DNA of 64,000 bases from Nostoc sp. CHAB 5844 (GCF_020829595.1 NZ_JAIVFW010000002.1:124001-188000); one strand, 5' to 3'. Shown: positions 45,726-55,203, numbered from the stretch's first letter. Program-made: numbers and translations. The notes: generated from the letters alone by a model not told the origin.

Positions 45726-48700
45726 TTATTCATTTGAGATTTCGGAATTGTCACACAGGGCTGTTACTAATGCCTCTAAGCCATGTTGGCTAGTGAAGTA
45801 GGTAAGATGATCGCAAGCAATGTCTGGTAGGATAATTGGTCTGGGTGTACGGTTTTCGCTGAGACTTTTAATACTTTTCAGTGTCACTGCTATGTCGTTT
45901 GCTTGTTGGAGAAATACCAAATCTACTACACCATCTACAGTTGAGCCAAACAGCTTTTGTATAAGTCGCTGTATCTGGCTGGATTGTCTTCCAGGCTCAA
46001 TTTGTAATGCTTCTGGACGAATCGAGCGATCGCCTGCAATGATGGTATATTTAACGCCAGGGTCAGGATTTGTAGCGAGGCTTTGGATAAAAGAACTTTC
46101 GGGATTCATCTGATCCAAAGCGCGATCGTTTATTTCTAAAAATGCCAATAATGCAGCAATAATTTTTGTCGGCCAAATTACTGAAGAAAGTTGATTCAAT
46201 CCAATACCAAGGGCTGTGAAAGCCAAATCTTGAATGTTAGGCCAAGGAGAACCTGCATTCGGTGTACCTAACATAACTAAATGTTGTACTATTCGATTTC
46301 CGCCTTCTCTTTCAATAAAAGTGCGGGATACTAAACCACCCATTGAATGAGCAACAATATGTAATTGTTTGCTGTGGTTTTCTCCTAAACCAATTTCTTC
46401 TAATCTTTGTTGGAGTAATTTAGCGTTTTCTTCAATTGTGGTATTTATATTTTCATAGTCGCAAGCAAGAACTAAATCATAGTTATCTCTTAGGGTTTTC
46501 TGTTGTCCATTGTCTGTTAATTTTGCTGTTTGAATACTGGTGACTAAATTTTCTGTGTCGCCAATGATGCCATGAATATAAAGTAATATTTTCTCAGCTG
46601 CATCAACCTTGGTTTTAATGATTTCTTTCTTGTCTTGATAAGACACCTTTCCATTTGATGAAACTTCTACAATTCTCACAAGTGGATAGGGAAAATCTTT
46701 TCCTAAAGTTTGATAAAGCAGTTTTTGAAATAGTATTTTAATTGAACCTTGTAAACTCCGACTATCTATTGTTGGCTGAGGTAAGCGTTCTAAGATGATT
46801 TCTGTTTTGCCATTTACTAATTTGGCTTTACCCAAGGGTAGGAAGAACTCTCCATCATATGCAATTGGTAATATATGTTCTTCTGGTTTTATTGATGTCC
46901 TAACTACTATTTTGATGGGATTTTCTGGCGTGACATCTTCGTAATTTTCGACATCAGTTACTTCTAAAACGTTTAATCTTTCAGGACTGCGAGTAGTATT
47001 GAATTCAAATGGTTGAGGCAAATTTGGGTCTTGGAGGAGAATAGGTGGCAATAAATTACTGTTTACATATCGACTACTGGGAGGTAAAGAAGTGAGGCTA
47101 AATTTGCCCTTAAAACTTGGATGTCCATGTAGTTGGATACTATCATGAAATATTGTAGTAGTTTCTGACTCTTTTATTTCCACTCCAACTGGTGGCTTGA
47201 TTAAAGTTATTTTAATTTCCTGAGTCATCCAGTTGTCAATATGGCTACTTGGTTTTCTTGTTTGACGAGTATATACGTTGTTCATTAAATGGTTGAGAGC
47301 GCCTGATAACCCTATAGAACGATGTATAGGCGGCGGAGAATCAAATCCTTTTTGTTGCAGCAAACTCGCATCAAATTCTCTAGTACTTACAATTAATTTA
47401 AAAACTTCGTTATATTCAGTAATCCCTCTATTTAAGTAGCTATTAGGAATATATATTTCTATTCTTGCACTATTAATAGTAGCACCGTCAGCGTCTCTTT
47501 TAGGCAAACGTAAACTACTCCTTTCTATAAAAAAATCCGGAATCTCTACTGCGTAATCTCCTGCTAATTCGATTATCTGAAAATATAGGTCTTGCTCACT
47601 GTTATTCGTAATTTTTACTTCTATCTGTGGAGGCTCCCAATTATTATTTTTAAAAGTGTATTCTCCTCGCATTTCTGAAATTTCTTGTTTTGAAGAATAT
47701 TGTTTATCCCCAGAAGTAATAATCACTTCCATCTCCACATCTCTAGCTTTAATTTGACTGGTAGGTGGAGTTTTCAATTCCAAAATATTTGTCCAACGTG
47801 CTATATTTTCTAAACGCCTGATGATTTGTTCTGCACTTTGTCTGGTATATGCTTGTGTATCTGGTATTTCTGGAACAGGTGCAACTAAGGGATATTTATC
47901 AGCAGCTTCTAAAATCCAGTATTGACCGTTAGTAGCTTCTAAATAATAATTGGCATTTTCCGATGATTCTACTTCTCGAACAAATAAGGAAGCTGAGAGT
48001 GCTGGACGAGCTAATTCTATACCTGCATCATCACCTTGAAAATATACCTTTAACTGCGGTAGAGGTACATCTGTAACAACTGCCCAATAAGGTTCGTCTT
48101 GAGATAAGTTGGCGTTATAGTCGTTTAATTCAACTTTGCTAATTTCTGTCTCTACATGAGTAATTGTGGCTTGACAAATTGCTTCAGAAATTTGACGCAA
48201 CTGTTCTGATGTTCTATCTCGATGAAAAATTGCTAATAAAGTTTGTCCTTCATAAGTTGGACGAATACCATGTAAAATACCACCGTTAATTACCCAACTA
48301 TGATAATTTTTTTCGTCATAAGTTAGGGTAAAGTAGTTTGGAGATTCACCGATCGCACCCCCTAAAAAAGTTTGTCTTAAATCCTCTGATGGTGCTTCTA
48401 TTTGCGGTGACTGCTCGTTAACTTTACTAACTGTTGAGGCTTTAATATCTTGGATAAGACTTGCATAAGATAAATTACTATTGGTACGTTGCAATGATTG
48501 TGTTAGAAAGTAAGAAAAAGCACCGTAGCATTTACCATCTGCGCCTATATACTCTACTGCTTTTTGGTGAGAACGACAAGCTGCGATCGCAATATGTCTT
48601 GGTAGCTGATAATTATTACTCAAGCGGTGATTCAGCCATTCTGCTGGAAAAATAAATTCTTTTAAATCCCTGACTCTCCTATCCGCAGGGATTTGACGTA

Positions 48701-49202
48701 TTGTAACTTCTGGATTTCTCGTAGCTGTGCCAGAATGACAACAATCCAAAATAATTAAGATATGTGGATTCTTCTTTGCTACCTGCTCAATTAAATAGTT
48801 TAATTCTTTATCTGCCAGATCTCGACTTTCTTTAGTTCGGCTATCATAGCAAACTAAGGTTTGAATTTTACGTTCTGATTCTATTGCCCAAAATGCTTCT
48901 GGTGCTGGCTCAAAAGAACCATGACCTGAATAATAAAATAAGACTACATCTTCACTATTAGCTTTGCTTAAATGTTGCTTAAATCCGTCAATAACTGCTT
49001 GGCGTGTTGCCAACTCATTTGTTAATTTCCAAGAATATTTTGAGTTTTCAACTAATTCCCAATTCTTCTCACTGGCAATTCGTTTACGTAAATATGTTTC
49101 TATTGCTTCAATATCATTGACACAACCATTTAAGGAACTTACTCCTTTTGATTCAGGATGGTAGTTATTGATACCAACTAGTAAAGCATAAATTTTAGGC
49201 AT
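45726..49202 (-). CDS. Caspase-like protease fused to an alpha/beta hydrolase
   Basis: Encodes 1158 residues. Residues 1-270 are a caspase-like (peptidase C14) domain: MPKIYALLVGINNYHPESKG, catalytic His in VVLFYYSGHGSFEP (H94) and Cys in LIILDCCHSGTA (C155). Some 600 residues of beta-rich linker domains follow. Residues about 870-1158 form an alpha/beta hydrolase like PGAP1/lipases: KILLYIHGIIGD (oxyanion), LHIVAHSMGGLVSRTF (nucleophile Ser near 952), an acid in GVVDLVFLQQ and His in CDHLTYF. Both triads look intact, so one chain combines a death-type protease with a lipase or esterase. The start is supported by the conserved N-terminal strand. Confidence 0.9.
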   Translation of the reverse strand: MPKIYALLVGINNYHPESKGVSSLNGCVNDIEAIETYLRKRIASEKNWELVENSKYSWKLTNELATRQAVIDGFKQHLSKANSEDVVLFYYSGHGSFEPAPEAFWAIESERKIQTLVCYDSRTKESRDLADKELNYLIEQVAKKNPHILIILDCCHSGTATRNPEVTIRQIPADRRVRDLKEFIFPAEWLNHRLSNNYQLPRHIAIAACRSHQKAVEYIGADGKCYGAFSYFLTQSLQRTNSNLSYASLIQDIKASTVSKVNEQSPQIEAPSEDLRQTFLGGAIGESPNYFTLTYDEKNYHSWVINGGILHGIRPTYEGQTLLAIFHRDRTSEQLRQISEAICQATITHVETEISKVELNDYNANLSQDEPYWAVVTDVPLPQLKVYFQGDDAGIELARPALSASLFVREVESSENANYYLEATNGQYWILEAADKYPLVAPVPEIPDTQAYTRQSAEQIIRRLENIARWTNILELKTPPTSQIKARDVEMEVIITSGDKQYSSKQEISEMRGEYTFKNNNWEPPQIEVKITNNSEQDLYFQIIELAGDYAVEIPDFFIERSSLRLPKRDADGATINSARIEIYIPNSYLNRGITEYNEVFKLIVSTREFDASLLQQKGFDSPPPIHRSIGLSGALNHLMNNVYTRQTRKPSSHIDNWMTQEIKITLIKPPVGVEIKESETTTIFHDSIQLHGHPSFKGKFSLTSLPPSSRYVNSNLLPPILLQDPNLPQPFEFNTTRSPERLNVLEVTDVENYEDVTPENPIKIVVRTSIKPEEHILPIAYDGEFFLPLGKAKLVNGKTEIILERLPQPTIDSRSLQGSIKILFQKLLYQTLGKDFPYPLVRIVEVSSNGKVSYQDKKEIIKTKVDAAEKILLYIHGIIGDTENLVTSIQTAKLTDNGQQKTLRDNYDLVLACDYENINTTIEENAKLLQQRLEEIGLGENHSKQLHIVAHSMGGLVSRTFIEREGGNRIVQHLVMLGTPNAGSPWPNIQDLAFTALGIGLNQLSSVIWPTKIIAALLAFLEINDRALDQMNPESSFIQSLATNPDPGVKYTIIAGDRSIRPEALQIEPGRQSSQIQRLIQKLFGSTVDGVVDLVFLQQANDIAVTLKSIKSLSENRTPRPIILPDIACDHLTYFTSQHGLEALVTALCDNSEISNE

Positions 49203-49254
49203 AGATACTTATCTCATACTATTTATTTATAACCGTAAATTAGATCCGGTCAGT

Positions 49255-49395
49255 TACCTATTATTTTTTGAAACTGGGTGTAAAGTTTTGTTTTAAGGAA
49301 AGTGTAAGGGGCTTCAACACCTATATTTTTAAGTACCTGTAACCTTGACTCAAAGCCGTGAATTTTCGTTTTCTTGCGTCAGTCTTAACAGAGAG
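49255..49395. repeat. Degenerate relative of the 35-kb MITE
   Basis: GTGTAAGGGGCTTCAACACC, then CCTGTAACCTTGACTCAAAG and GAATTTTCGTTTTCTTGCGT with AGTCTTAAC follows the order of elements in the unit at 35020-35141 but has lost the left end. Confidence 0.35.
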
Positions 49396-49404
49396 ATTGT
49401 GACC

Positions 49405-49425
49405 AGTGTAAAAGTCTTCTACACT
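49405..49425. promoter_or_regulatory. Perfect palindrome upstream of argB
   Basis: AGTGTA, nine bases, TACACT, ending 26 bp before the start codon. It resembles a dimeric regulator site (the core GTA-N9-TAC is one base longer than an NtcA box). Candidate operator only. Confidence 0.35.
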
Positions 49426-49451
49426 GACTGCATAGGTTTTAAATCTCAACC

Positions 49452-50345
49452 ATGATGGTCAACGATACTGAGTATATCAGGCAAGCTGAAGCTACTCGTG
49501 TGCGGGTACTCAGCGAAGCATTACCTTACATTCAACAATTTGCAGGACGCACTGTAGTTGTTAAATATGGTGGTGCGGCGATGAAAGATAGCACCCTCAA
49601 AGACAAGGTAATCCGCGATATTGTTTTTTTATCCTGTGTTGGCTTGCGCCCTATTCTTGTCCACGGCGGCGGCCCAGAAATTAATAGTTGGTTAGATAAA
49701 TTAGGCATCGAACCGCAATTTAAAAATGGTTTGCGAGTTACCGACGCTCCCACAATGGATGTGGTGGAAATGGTTTTAGTCGGTCGAGTTAATAAAGAGA
49801 TTGTTTCTTTGATTAACCAAGCTGGCGGTCTGGCTGTGGGGTTGTGTGGCAAAGATGGAAATTTAATTACCGCCCGTCCTCAAGGTCAAGAAGGTATCGG
49901 CTTTGTGGGCGAAGTCAGTGGTGTTAATATCAAAATTTTAGAAACTCTTTCGAGCAATGGCTACATTCCGGTAGTGTCGAGCGTAGCCGCCGACGAGTCG
50001 GGACAAGCTTATAACATTAACGCAGATACTGTCGCTGGAGAAATCGCTGCGGCACTTGGGGCAGAAAAGTTGATTTTGCTCACCGATACTAGAGGGATTT
50101 TAAAAGATTATAAAGACCCATCGACGTTGATTCCGAAAGTAGATATTCGGGAAGCACGGCAACTGATTGCTGAGGGGGTAGTCAGCGGGGGGATGATTCC
50201 CAAAGTTAATTGTTGCGTGCGATCGCTTGCTCAAGGAGTCAAGGCTGCACACATCATCGATGGTCGTCTTCCCCACGCACTGTTACTCGAAATTTTTACC
50301 GACGTTGGGATCGGGACGATGATTTTGGGTTCGCAGTTTATTTAA
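49452..50345 (+). CDS. argB: Acetylglutamate kinase
   Basis: Encodes 297 residues. [20 protein letters not shown] (ATP loop), [40 protein letters not shown] and [20 protein letters not shown] identify N-acetylglutamate kinase, the second step of arginine synthesis. The N-terminal helix ([20 protein letters not shown]) is the extension found in arginine-regulated, PII-controlled hexameric enzymes, so control by PII and arginine is likely. The first two codons are both ATG; either may be used. Confidence 0.96.
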   Translation: MMVNDTEYIRQAEATRVRVLSEALPYIQQFAGRTVVVKYGGAAMKDSTLKDKVIRDIVFLSCVGLRPILVHGGGPEINSWLDKLGIEPQFKNGLRVTDAPTMDVVEMVLVGRVNKEIVSLINQAGGLAVGLCGKDGNLITARPQGQEGIGFVGEVSGVNIKILETLSSNGYIPVVSSVAADESGQAYNINADTVAGEIAAALGAEKLILLTDTRGILKDYKDPSTLIPKVDIREARQLIAEGVVSGGMIPKVNCCVRSLAQGVKAAHIIDGRLPHALLLEIFTDVGIGTMILGSQFI

Positions 50346-50646
50346 CTTTGTTGTCATTGGTCATTAGTCCTTTGTCCTTTGCCTTAATTCACATCTTGCA
50401 CATAGCCCCAACGAATGGAATTCGCGCGCCACTTGCTTCAAGTCGGGAAACCCGCCCAACGCAGTGGCTTGGCTATACAAACGAAGTCCGCCTACGCGGA
50501 AAGGGCGCAAAATCAAGGGTTTGGAACCCGCGCAGGCGGTCACTGAGCTTGCCGAAGTGCTGGTGAGAGTCTGTGTAGCCGTGACTTCAGTCGCAGGCGT
50601 GCAAGATATGTGTTAACAAATGACTAATGACAAAGGACTAACGTCA
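50346..50646. repeat. GC-rich repeat block with flanking heptamers
   Basis: TTGGTCATTAGTCCTTTGTC and ATGACTAATGACAAAGGACT heptamers on each side enclose a GC-rich core (CGCCACTTGCTTCAAGTCGG, GAAACCCGCCCAACGCAGTG, GAAGTCCGCCTACGCGG). Same repeat family as near 12.8, 26.9, 32.3 and 62.5 kb. No gene. Confidence 0.7.
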
Positions 50647-51087
50647 TTACCAAGGATGAGTGATAATTACCCGCGATCGCCCTCTAAATGGTGTCCTTCG
50701 CCAGGAATTATTGATGATTACCGGATTGACTATGGTTGAATCCTTAATGATCGGATTGATTAAAGTCGGGTTTACCAGTGTGGAATTATTGAACCTGTTA
50801 TGCCTGACGTGAGGATAATAATCCGGGTAGATAGTTTTGGGGTAGATAGGCTGAGGGTAGATAGGGGGACTCGGTAATAATCCTGTTGAGGGATCTACAG
50901 GCATGGGTGTGGGAATCGGACTACCATAAATAAATGAACCAACAGCAGGTGGCTGACTTACACCAAAAGGATTGCTGCGATCAATCACAATATATTGGGC
51001 TGAAGCTGGAGCAATTGCGGTACTCATCAATACCAGAGTAATTCCTGCTCCTAGCAAATTGGGTTGAGAAAGCTTGATATTTACCAT
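50647..51087 (-). CDS. Secreted low-complexity Pro/Asn-rich protein
   Basis: Encodes 146 residues with a Sec signal (LLGAGITLVLMSTAIAPASA, cleavage after ASA near residue 31). The mature part is Pro/Tyr-rich (PPIYPQPIYPKTIYPDYYP) then Asn/Ile/Val-rich with repeats (LVNPTLINPIIKDSTIVNP) and a basic end. Probably a small periplasmic or outer-surface protein; no domain recognised. Gene stands alone. Confidence 0.72.
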   Translation of the reverse strand: MVNIKLSQPNLLGAGITLVLMSTAIAPASAQYIVIDRSNPFGVSQPPAVGSFIYGSPIPTPMPVDPSTGLLPSPPIYPQPIYPKTIYPDYYPHVRHNRFNNSTLVNPTLINPIIKDSTIVNPVIINNSWRRTPFRGRSRVIITHPW

Positions 51088-51238
51088 ATTTTGCTCACCT
51101 GCATTGAATAACTGGGGATTTTTACAGATGACTACTAGTTAAAATTTTAAAAGTTTATTTACTTTAAGATTGCCAGCTTCTAAAAAGATTACAAAAAGAT
51201 TACTGGCATTGGCAAAATTAAAGCAGTGCTGATTTATT

Positions 51239-51769
51239 ATGCAAAACGTGAGTGAACCAAGTTTAGAAATTGCTAGAAAGCGTTACCAAGCCGGGAGAGT
51301 TGCCTTTGAAAATGGGCAATATCGAGAAGCTATAGAAAATCTAGAAAAGGCAAGTGCCTTATTAGCTCGTAATTCCCGCTTAGGTGGAGAAGCGCAAATT
51401 TGGCTAGTAACAGCTTATGAAGCAGCCGGACGAAATGAAGAAGCGATCGCTCTTTGCAAACAACTTCAACGACATCCCCACTCAGAAACTAATAAACAAG
51501 CTCGGCGATTACTCTACATCTTACAAGCACCAAAGCTCAAACGACCAAGTGAATGGATGACCGAAATTCCAGATTTGGGTGCATTGTCTGATAATGAATC
51601 TAAAGTGCGTATTGCTGCCAATCCGGGAAAATCTTCTCCCAAGAAAAAACCTGCTGAACCAGAATTTGTAGACCTCAGTCAGGTCAATACTAAAGATAAT
51701 CGCTTTATTTGGGTAGCACTGATTGCTATTGGAGTAATCTTCTCATACTTAGCTTGGTTGGCTTTTTAA
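51239..51769 (+). CDS. TPR protein with C-terminal membrane helix
   Basis: Encodes 176 residues. Helices ARKRYQAGRVAFENGQYREA, ENLEKASALLARNSRLGGEA and IWLVTAYEAAGRNEEAIALC are tetratricopeptide units. A charged linker and one C-terminal helix (WVALIAIGVIFSYLAWLAF) follow, so the TPRs face the cytoplasm at a membrane. TPRs mediate protein contacts; the partner is unknown. Confidence 0.82.
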   Translation: MQNVSEPSLEIARKRYQAGRVAFENGQYREAIENLEKASALLARNSRLGGEAQIWLVTAYEAAGRNEEAIALCKQLQRHPHSETNKQARRLLYILQAPKLKRPSEWMTEIPDLGALSDNESKVRIAANPGKSSPKKKPAEPEFVDLSQVNTKDNRFIWVALIAIGVIFSYLAWLAF

Positions 51770-52000
51770 AGTATGAAGTATGAAGTGTGAAGTGTGAAGT
51801 GTGAAGTATGAAATTTAGCAACTCTAAATCCTTAGTGAATAACTAGATCCCCGACTTTTTAAAGAAGTCGGGGATCTGAACAAGAGCGATTTTTACCCTT
51901 AACTCCATCTCAACAAACAAACTCTGTGCGTAAATCCTGATGAAAGATGAAATTTATATTTCAGACTTCATACTTCATAATTCATACTTCAGTTGTCTTT
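51770..52000. repeat. GAAGTAT/ACTTCATA heptamers around a spacer
   Basis: Direct GAAGTGT/GAAGTAT heptamers (51771-51810) and complementary CTTCATA heptamers (51960-51990) flank a 150-bp spacer. GTCGGGGATCT and its near-complement AGATCCCCGACTT (51846-51876) form a strong hairpin inside. Confidence 0.75.
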
Positions 52001-52018
52001 TTTAGGAGAAATAAAGTG

Positions 52019-52891
52019 ATGAATTTTTCTAAGTTGGCAAAGATATCTATGTGGATAATTCAACCATTTGACTCGTTAAAAGCAACAACAAGACGCAGCA
52101 TTAACCATGTCTTTTTCTCCCGAAAATCTCTGCTGTGGTTGGTGGTGTTAACATCCCTGCTGCTATCTGGTTGTGTTAAGTATGATGTCGGGGTTAACTT
52201 TAACCACTCTAATAGCGGCGAATTAGTGCAGCATATTAAGTTAGGAGAACGGCTTACTAGTTTTAGTGGGGATTATGTCTATGCTTGGTTAGATAGTATA
52301 GAAAATCGCGCTCGCAAACTTGAAGGCAAAGCGCAGCGAGTTTCTCAAGAAGAAATTATAGTGACAATTCCTTTCACTAATGGTCAAGAGTTACAAACTA
52401 AATTTAACGAATTTTTTAGCTCCCATAACACGCAAAAAGTAGAAGCTACAACCAGCGAAACTGATTCTGAATTACCCAAGATTGAATCAAATTTACTGCT
52501 ATTTCAAAATAATTTTTTACTCTTAGTAAAGAATCGTTTAATTTATGATTTAGACTTGCGATCGCTGGCCTTAATTGCCAACAAGGGTAACGTTCTTGCT
52601 GATACAGGTGCAATTCTCGATTTGGAATTTAGCTTAAAAACCCCTTGGGGTGCGAAAAATATTCAACTCACCGAAAATGCTGTCGAACCAGAAAAGCAAG
52701 GTAATCAACTGCTATGGCGACTCCAAACTGGTGAACTCAACCATATAGAAGTAGTCTTCTGGCTTCCTAGCCCCATTGGTATTGGTGCTTTGTTAATTAT
52801 CTTGTTCGTCTGGGGTGGACTGTATTTAAGATATACCTTCATGCCCGATCCCAGAGTTCAGTTTGCGCCTCAACCAGCAGCTACGGAATAG
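52019..52891 (+). CDS. DUF3153 lipoprotein
   Basis: Encodes 290 residues from ATG 52019 (AGGAG at 52004; a GTG directly before it is possible). The longer frame to 51947 begins in repeats. A lipoprotein signal WLVVLTSLLLSGCVKYDVGV (lipobox LSGC) precedes a domain NFNHSNSGELVQHIKLGERL and a C-terminal membrane helix (IGIGALLIILFVWGGLYLRY), as in DUF3153 proteins of cyanobacteria. It is anchored at both ends in the plasma or thylakoid membrane. Function is unknown. Confidence 0.8.
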   Translation: MNFSKLAKISMWIIQPFDSLKATTRRSINHVFFSRKSLLWLVVLTSLLLSGCVKYDVGVNFNHSNSGELVQHIKLGERLTSFSGDYVYAWLDSIENRARKLEGKAQRVSQEEIIVTIPFTNGQELQTKFNEFFSSHNTQKVEATTSETDSELPKIESNLLLFQNNFLLLVKNRLIYDLDLRSLALIANKGNVLADTGAILDLEFSLKTPWGAKNIQLTENAVEPEKQGNQLLWRLQTGELNHIEVVFWLPSPIGIGALLIILFVWGGLYLRYTFMPDPRVQFAPQPAATE

Positions 52892-52983
52892 TCAGGCAAG
52901 AAAAGCAGTGCCGATTAGAACAATTATGATACTCAATTAAGGACTCTCTTTCATACCCATAAAGATTAGTCTAAATTAAAATA

Positions 52984-53193
52984 ATGCTAGAAGACCCAGA
53001 AAAACCCAAGGAAGTTTGGACTGATTATGTTTGGGCAGAGAATGAGGCAGAAGCCGTGCAAAAATGCCAAATAAAAGCACAAGAAGCGACTATTGAAGCA
53101 AAAACAATTGTGCGGCTAATTGGTAAACCTAAAAAAGTAGGAAAAGGAAAACGCTACGAATGCCAATTTGAGGGAGAGATATATGACACTTGA
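52984..53193 (+). CDS. Small hypothetical protein, first of an overlapping pair
   Basis: Encodes 69 residues (PKEVWTDYVWAENEAEAVQK, EAKTIVRLIGKPKKVGKG). The pattern resembles a small alpha-beta domain; I do not recognise the family. It overlaps the next gene by 11 bp, so the two are coupled. Confidence 0.65.
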   Translation: MLEDPEKPKEVWTDYVWAENEAEAVQKCQIKAQEATIEAKTIVRLIGKPKKVGKGKRYECQFEGEIYDT

Positions 53194-53509
53194 ACTTCCA
53201 GTAATTCCAAAACCTGGGGAAATATTTTTAGCAGTAGAACTGACTGCTGTACAAAATATGACAGTTGCACAAACCTTGAAGTTATTAGAAGATATGGGAT
53301 ACAATCCATCTTTGAGGTATCGACAATCAGCAGATGGCAAAGTTTGTGTTTATGCTTTGCTGGCACATGATTTCGTCAATCCAGAGATATTGCAAAATTC
53401 TGATTATCTGGGAGAGCAACTAGACGCACTAGCAGAAGTTATTCAACCTGCTGATGCTATTACTTCACCTCGCGGAATTAGTAGCGCTAAAACTCCTGCT
53501 GCTGTGTAG
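53183..53509 (+). CDS. Small hypothetical protein, second of an overlapping pair
   Basis: Encodes 108 residues from ATG 53183 (MTLELPVIPKPGEIFLAVEL). Contains MTVAQTLKLLEDMGYNPSLR and VCVYALLAHDFVNPEILQNS; soluble, no known motif. The start inside the previous gene is preferred over the ATG at 53168 because relatives of this kind begin close to TLELP, though I cannot confirm that here. Confidence 0.65.
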   Translation: MTLELPVIPKPGEIFLAVELTAVQNMTVAQTLKLLEDMGYNPSLRYRQSADGKVCVYALLAHDFVNPEILQNSDYLGEQLDALAEVIQPADAITSPRGISSAKTPAAV

Positions 53510-53621
53510 ATTGGTGCAGAAGCAAAAGCGATCGCCACTGGTAAAATTAATACTGAAGTAGGCGATCGCCATCTCAAGTAAATAATATTCAGAATGCTGA
53601 GTGTGCTATTAATCAATACCT

Positions 53622-53732
53622 TCACTGCCAGAAAAAACCAGCAAGTACAAGAGGTAAAAGTAATAAAATAGACACAATTAAAACAAAAGTCCCCGGATCA
53701 ATTTTAATCACATTTTTTTGTGGATCGCGCAT
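53622..53732 (-). CDS. 36-residue single-helix membrane protein
   Basis: ATG at 53732 opens MRDPQKNVIKIDPGTFVLIV and continues SILLLLPLVLAGFFWQ to TGA at 53622. A charged soluble head and a strongly hydrophobic helix with two prolines look like a real small membrane subunit, of the size common in photosynthetic and respiratory complexes. I do not recognise it. It lies in a gap otherwise read as non-coding. Confidence 0.5.
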   Translation of the reverse strand: MRDPQKNVIKIDPGTFVLIVSILLLLPLVLAGFFWQ

Positions 53733-53874
53733 TTGGCTGTTCTCGCATCATAAGTACACTTACTCAGCCTAAATGATATTTCTTTCTTTGTCCAAACCCA
53801 ACAAAGCTAACTGCCAACGAAACAAAATTTGCTGGCAGTTTACTGGAAAAAATTTAACTAAATTTGAGCATTTT

Positions 53875-54366
53875 CTAACGATAATTTGTAAATTGTAATG
53901 CCACCGGGTAGTCTTCTTGTTTTAACCGTTGGATGACAATTTGCAAATCATCTTTTGATTTTGCAGAAACTCGCACAGCATCTCCTTGAATTGAGGCTTG
54001 CACCTTTTTAAATTCGTCACGAATCAATTTAGAAATTTGCTTGGCAATATCCTGGCTGATACCTTTTTTGAGTGTGATTTCTTGACGTACACGATTACCA
54101 CTAGCCGATTCAACTTTGCCAAACTCAAAAATTTTCTGAGAGAGACTGCGCTTGGCAGCTTTTTCTCGCAGAATGTTGTGTACAGAATCTAAAGTAAACT
54201 CACTGTCGGTGTTAACAGTAATAGTTGTTTCACCTAACTCGACTGTAGTTTTAGTATCTTTGAGGTCGTATCGACTGTTAATGTCTCGCACAACTTGATC
54301 AACAGCGTTAACTAGTTCTTGCCGATCAAAATCGCTCACAATGTCAAAGGAGTAAGTTGAAGCCAT
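53875..54366 (-). CDS. yajQ: YajQ-family nucleotide-binding protein
   Basis: Encodes 163 residues: [20 protein letters not shown] at the start, [20 protein letters not shown], and [20 protein letters not shown] near the centre are YajQ signatures. Members bind nucleotides and, in some bacteria, cyclic di-GMP, acting as regulators; the ligand here is not known. Two RRM-like domains, complete. Confidence 0.92.
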   Translation of the reverse strand: MASTYSFDIVSDFDRQELVNAVDQVVRDINSRYDLKDTKTTVELGETTITVNTDSEFTLDSVHNILREKAAKRSLSQKIFEFGKVESASGNRVRQEITLKKGISQDIAKQISKLIRDEFKKVQASIQGDAVRVSAKSKDDLQIVIQRLKQEDYPVALQFTNYR

Positions 54367-54699
54367 AGAAAAGATTGAACGTGAGATTGTGTATGCAGTG
54401 GTTACTAATTGGCTTGAATGATGCTAAAGAAGATAAGAGTTGCAGAGCCAACAGAACCTATTTAACGTGAGTGAACCTCGTTCCAAGGAGCTTCGCTAAC
54501 GCAAAAGCGGTATATTTAAAATATAAAAAATAGAGTATAGCAAGCCACCACTAAAAACGGCAGATAAATCAGTTCAGCAGTAGCAGCAATACAGTACACA
54601 AAAATAGTCATTAGTAATAGTCTATAGTCGGTTGTCCATAGCCCATAGCCAGTAAGTTGTTTGACTGTTGACTATTGACTGTTGACTATTGACTGTTGA
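54367..54699. other. Spacer with heptamer repeats
   Basis: ACTGTTGACTATTG-type heptamers (about 54660-54700) and GTTGTCCATAGCCCATAGCC repeats. A 31-codon minus-strand frame (54516-54611) is hydrophobic (YLPFLVVACYTLFFIF) and might be a tiny membrane protein; support is weak. Confidence 0.5.
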
Positions 54700-55203
54700 C
54701 TAATCAAAATAAAACAAAGTTACTACTTTTCTTTGTTCTTCCGCGTCTCCACAAGTTTGTAGTAGAGTGCGACTGTCATGAAAAGCAAAACAAATTAATT
54801 GCTGACAACGAGAGACAATCTCTTTGTTACAGATGTAACTAGCTTCAGCCAGAGACAGATTATCATTACTGGGATTTTCTACCAGATGCATCACTTGTTC
54901 TAACTGCTGCCGAGATTCATAAGGTTGGCGTTCCAAGCTTTGAGGAAGAATCACAGTCAGCAAATTAGGATCAGCCCGCATTGCTCCCTTGATGGCAGCT
55001 GAATTAGTCCCAGTAGCCCCAGAGGTAATAATCCTATTGCCCGTTAAGACCAAGGCATAGGTCATCATTTCAATCAGATTTTGATGCGTAATCGGCACAT
55101 GACGAGAACCCAGCAAAGCAATTCGCTTAGAACCTGTTTGTTGGATTGTCGCCAGTTCTTGCGCTAATGTATCGAGGTTAATAAGATCTATTGACTGGCT
55201 CAA
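54700..55203 (-). CDS. DprA/SLOG-like Rossmann-fold protein
   Basis: Encodes 167 residues. RIALLGSRHVPITHQNLIEM, then RIITSGATGTNSAAIKGAMR and LTVILPQSLERQPYESR follow the SLOG/DprA Rossmann fold, including the SGATGTN nucleotide loop. It lacks the DprA winged helix. It could process or sense nucleotides or DNA ends; a stand-alone DprA-like role in recombination is possible. Stop lies in TTGACTA repeats. Confidence 0.75.
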   Translation of the reverse strand: MSQSIDLINLDTLAQELATIQQTGSKRIALLGSRHVPITHQNLIEMMTYALVLTGNRIITSGATGTNSAAIKGAMRADPNLLTVILPQSLERQPYESRQQLEQVMHLVENPSNDNLSLAEASYICNKEIVSRCQQLICFAFHDSRTLLQTCGDAEEQRKVVTLFYFD

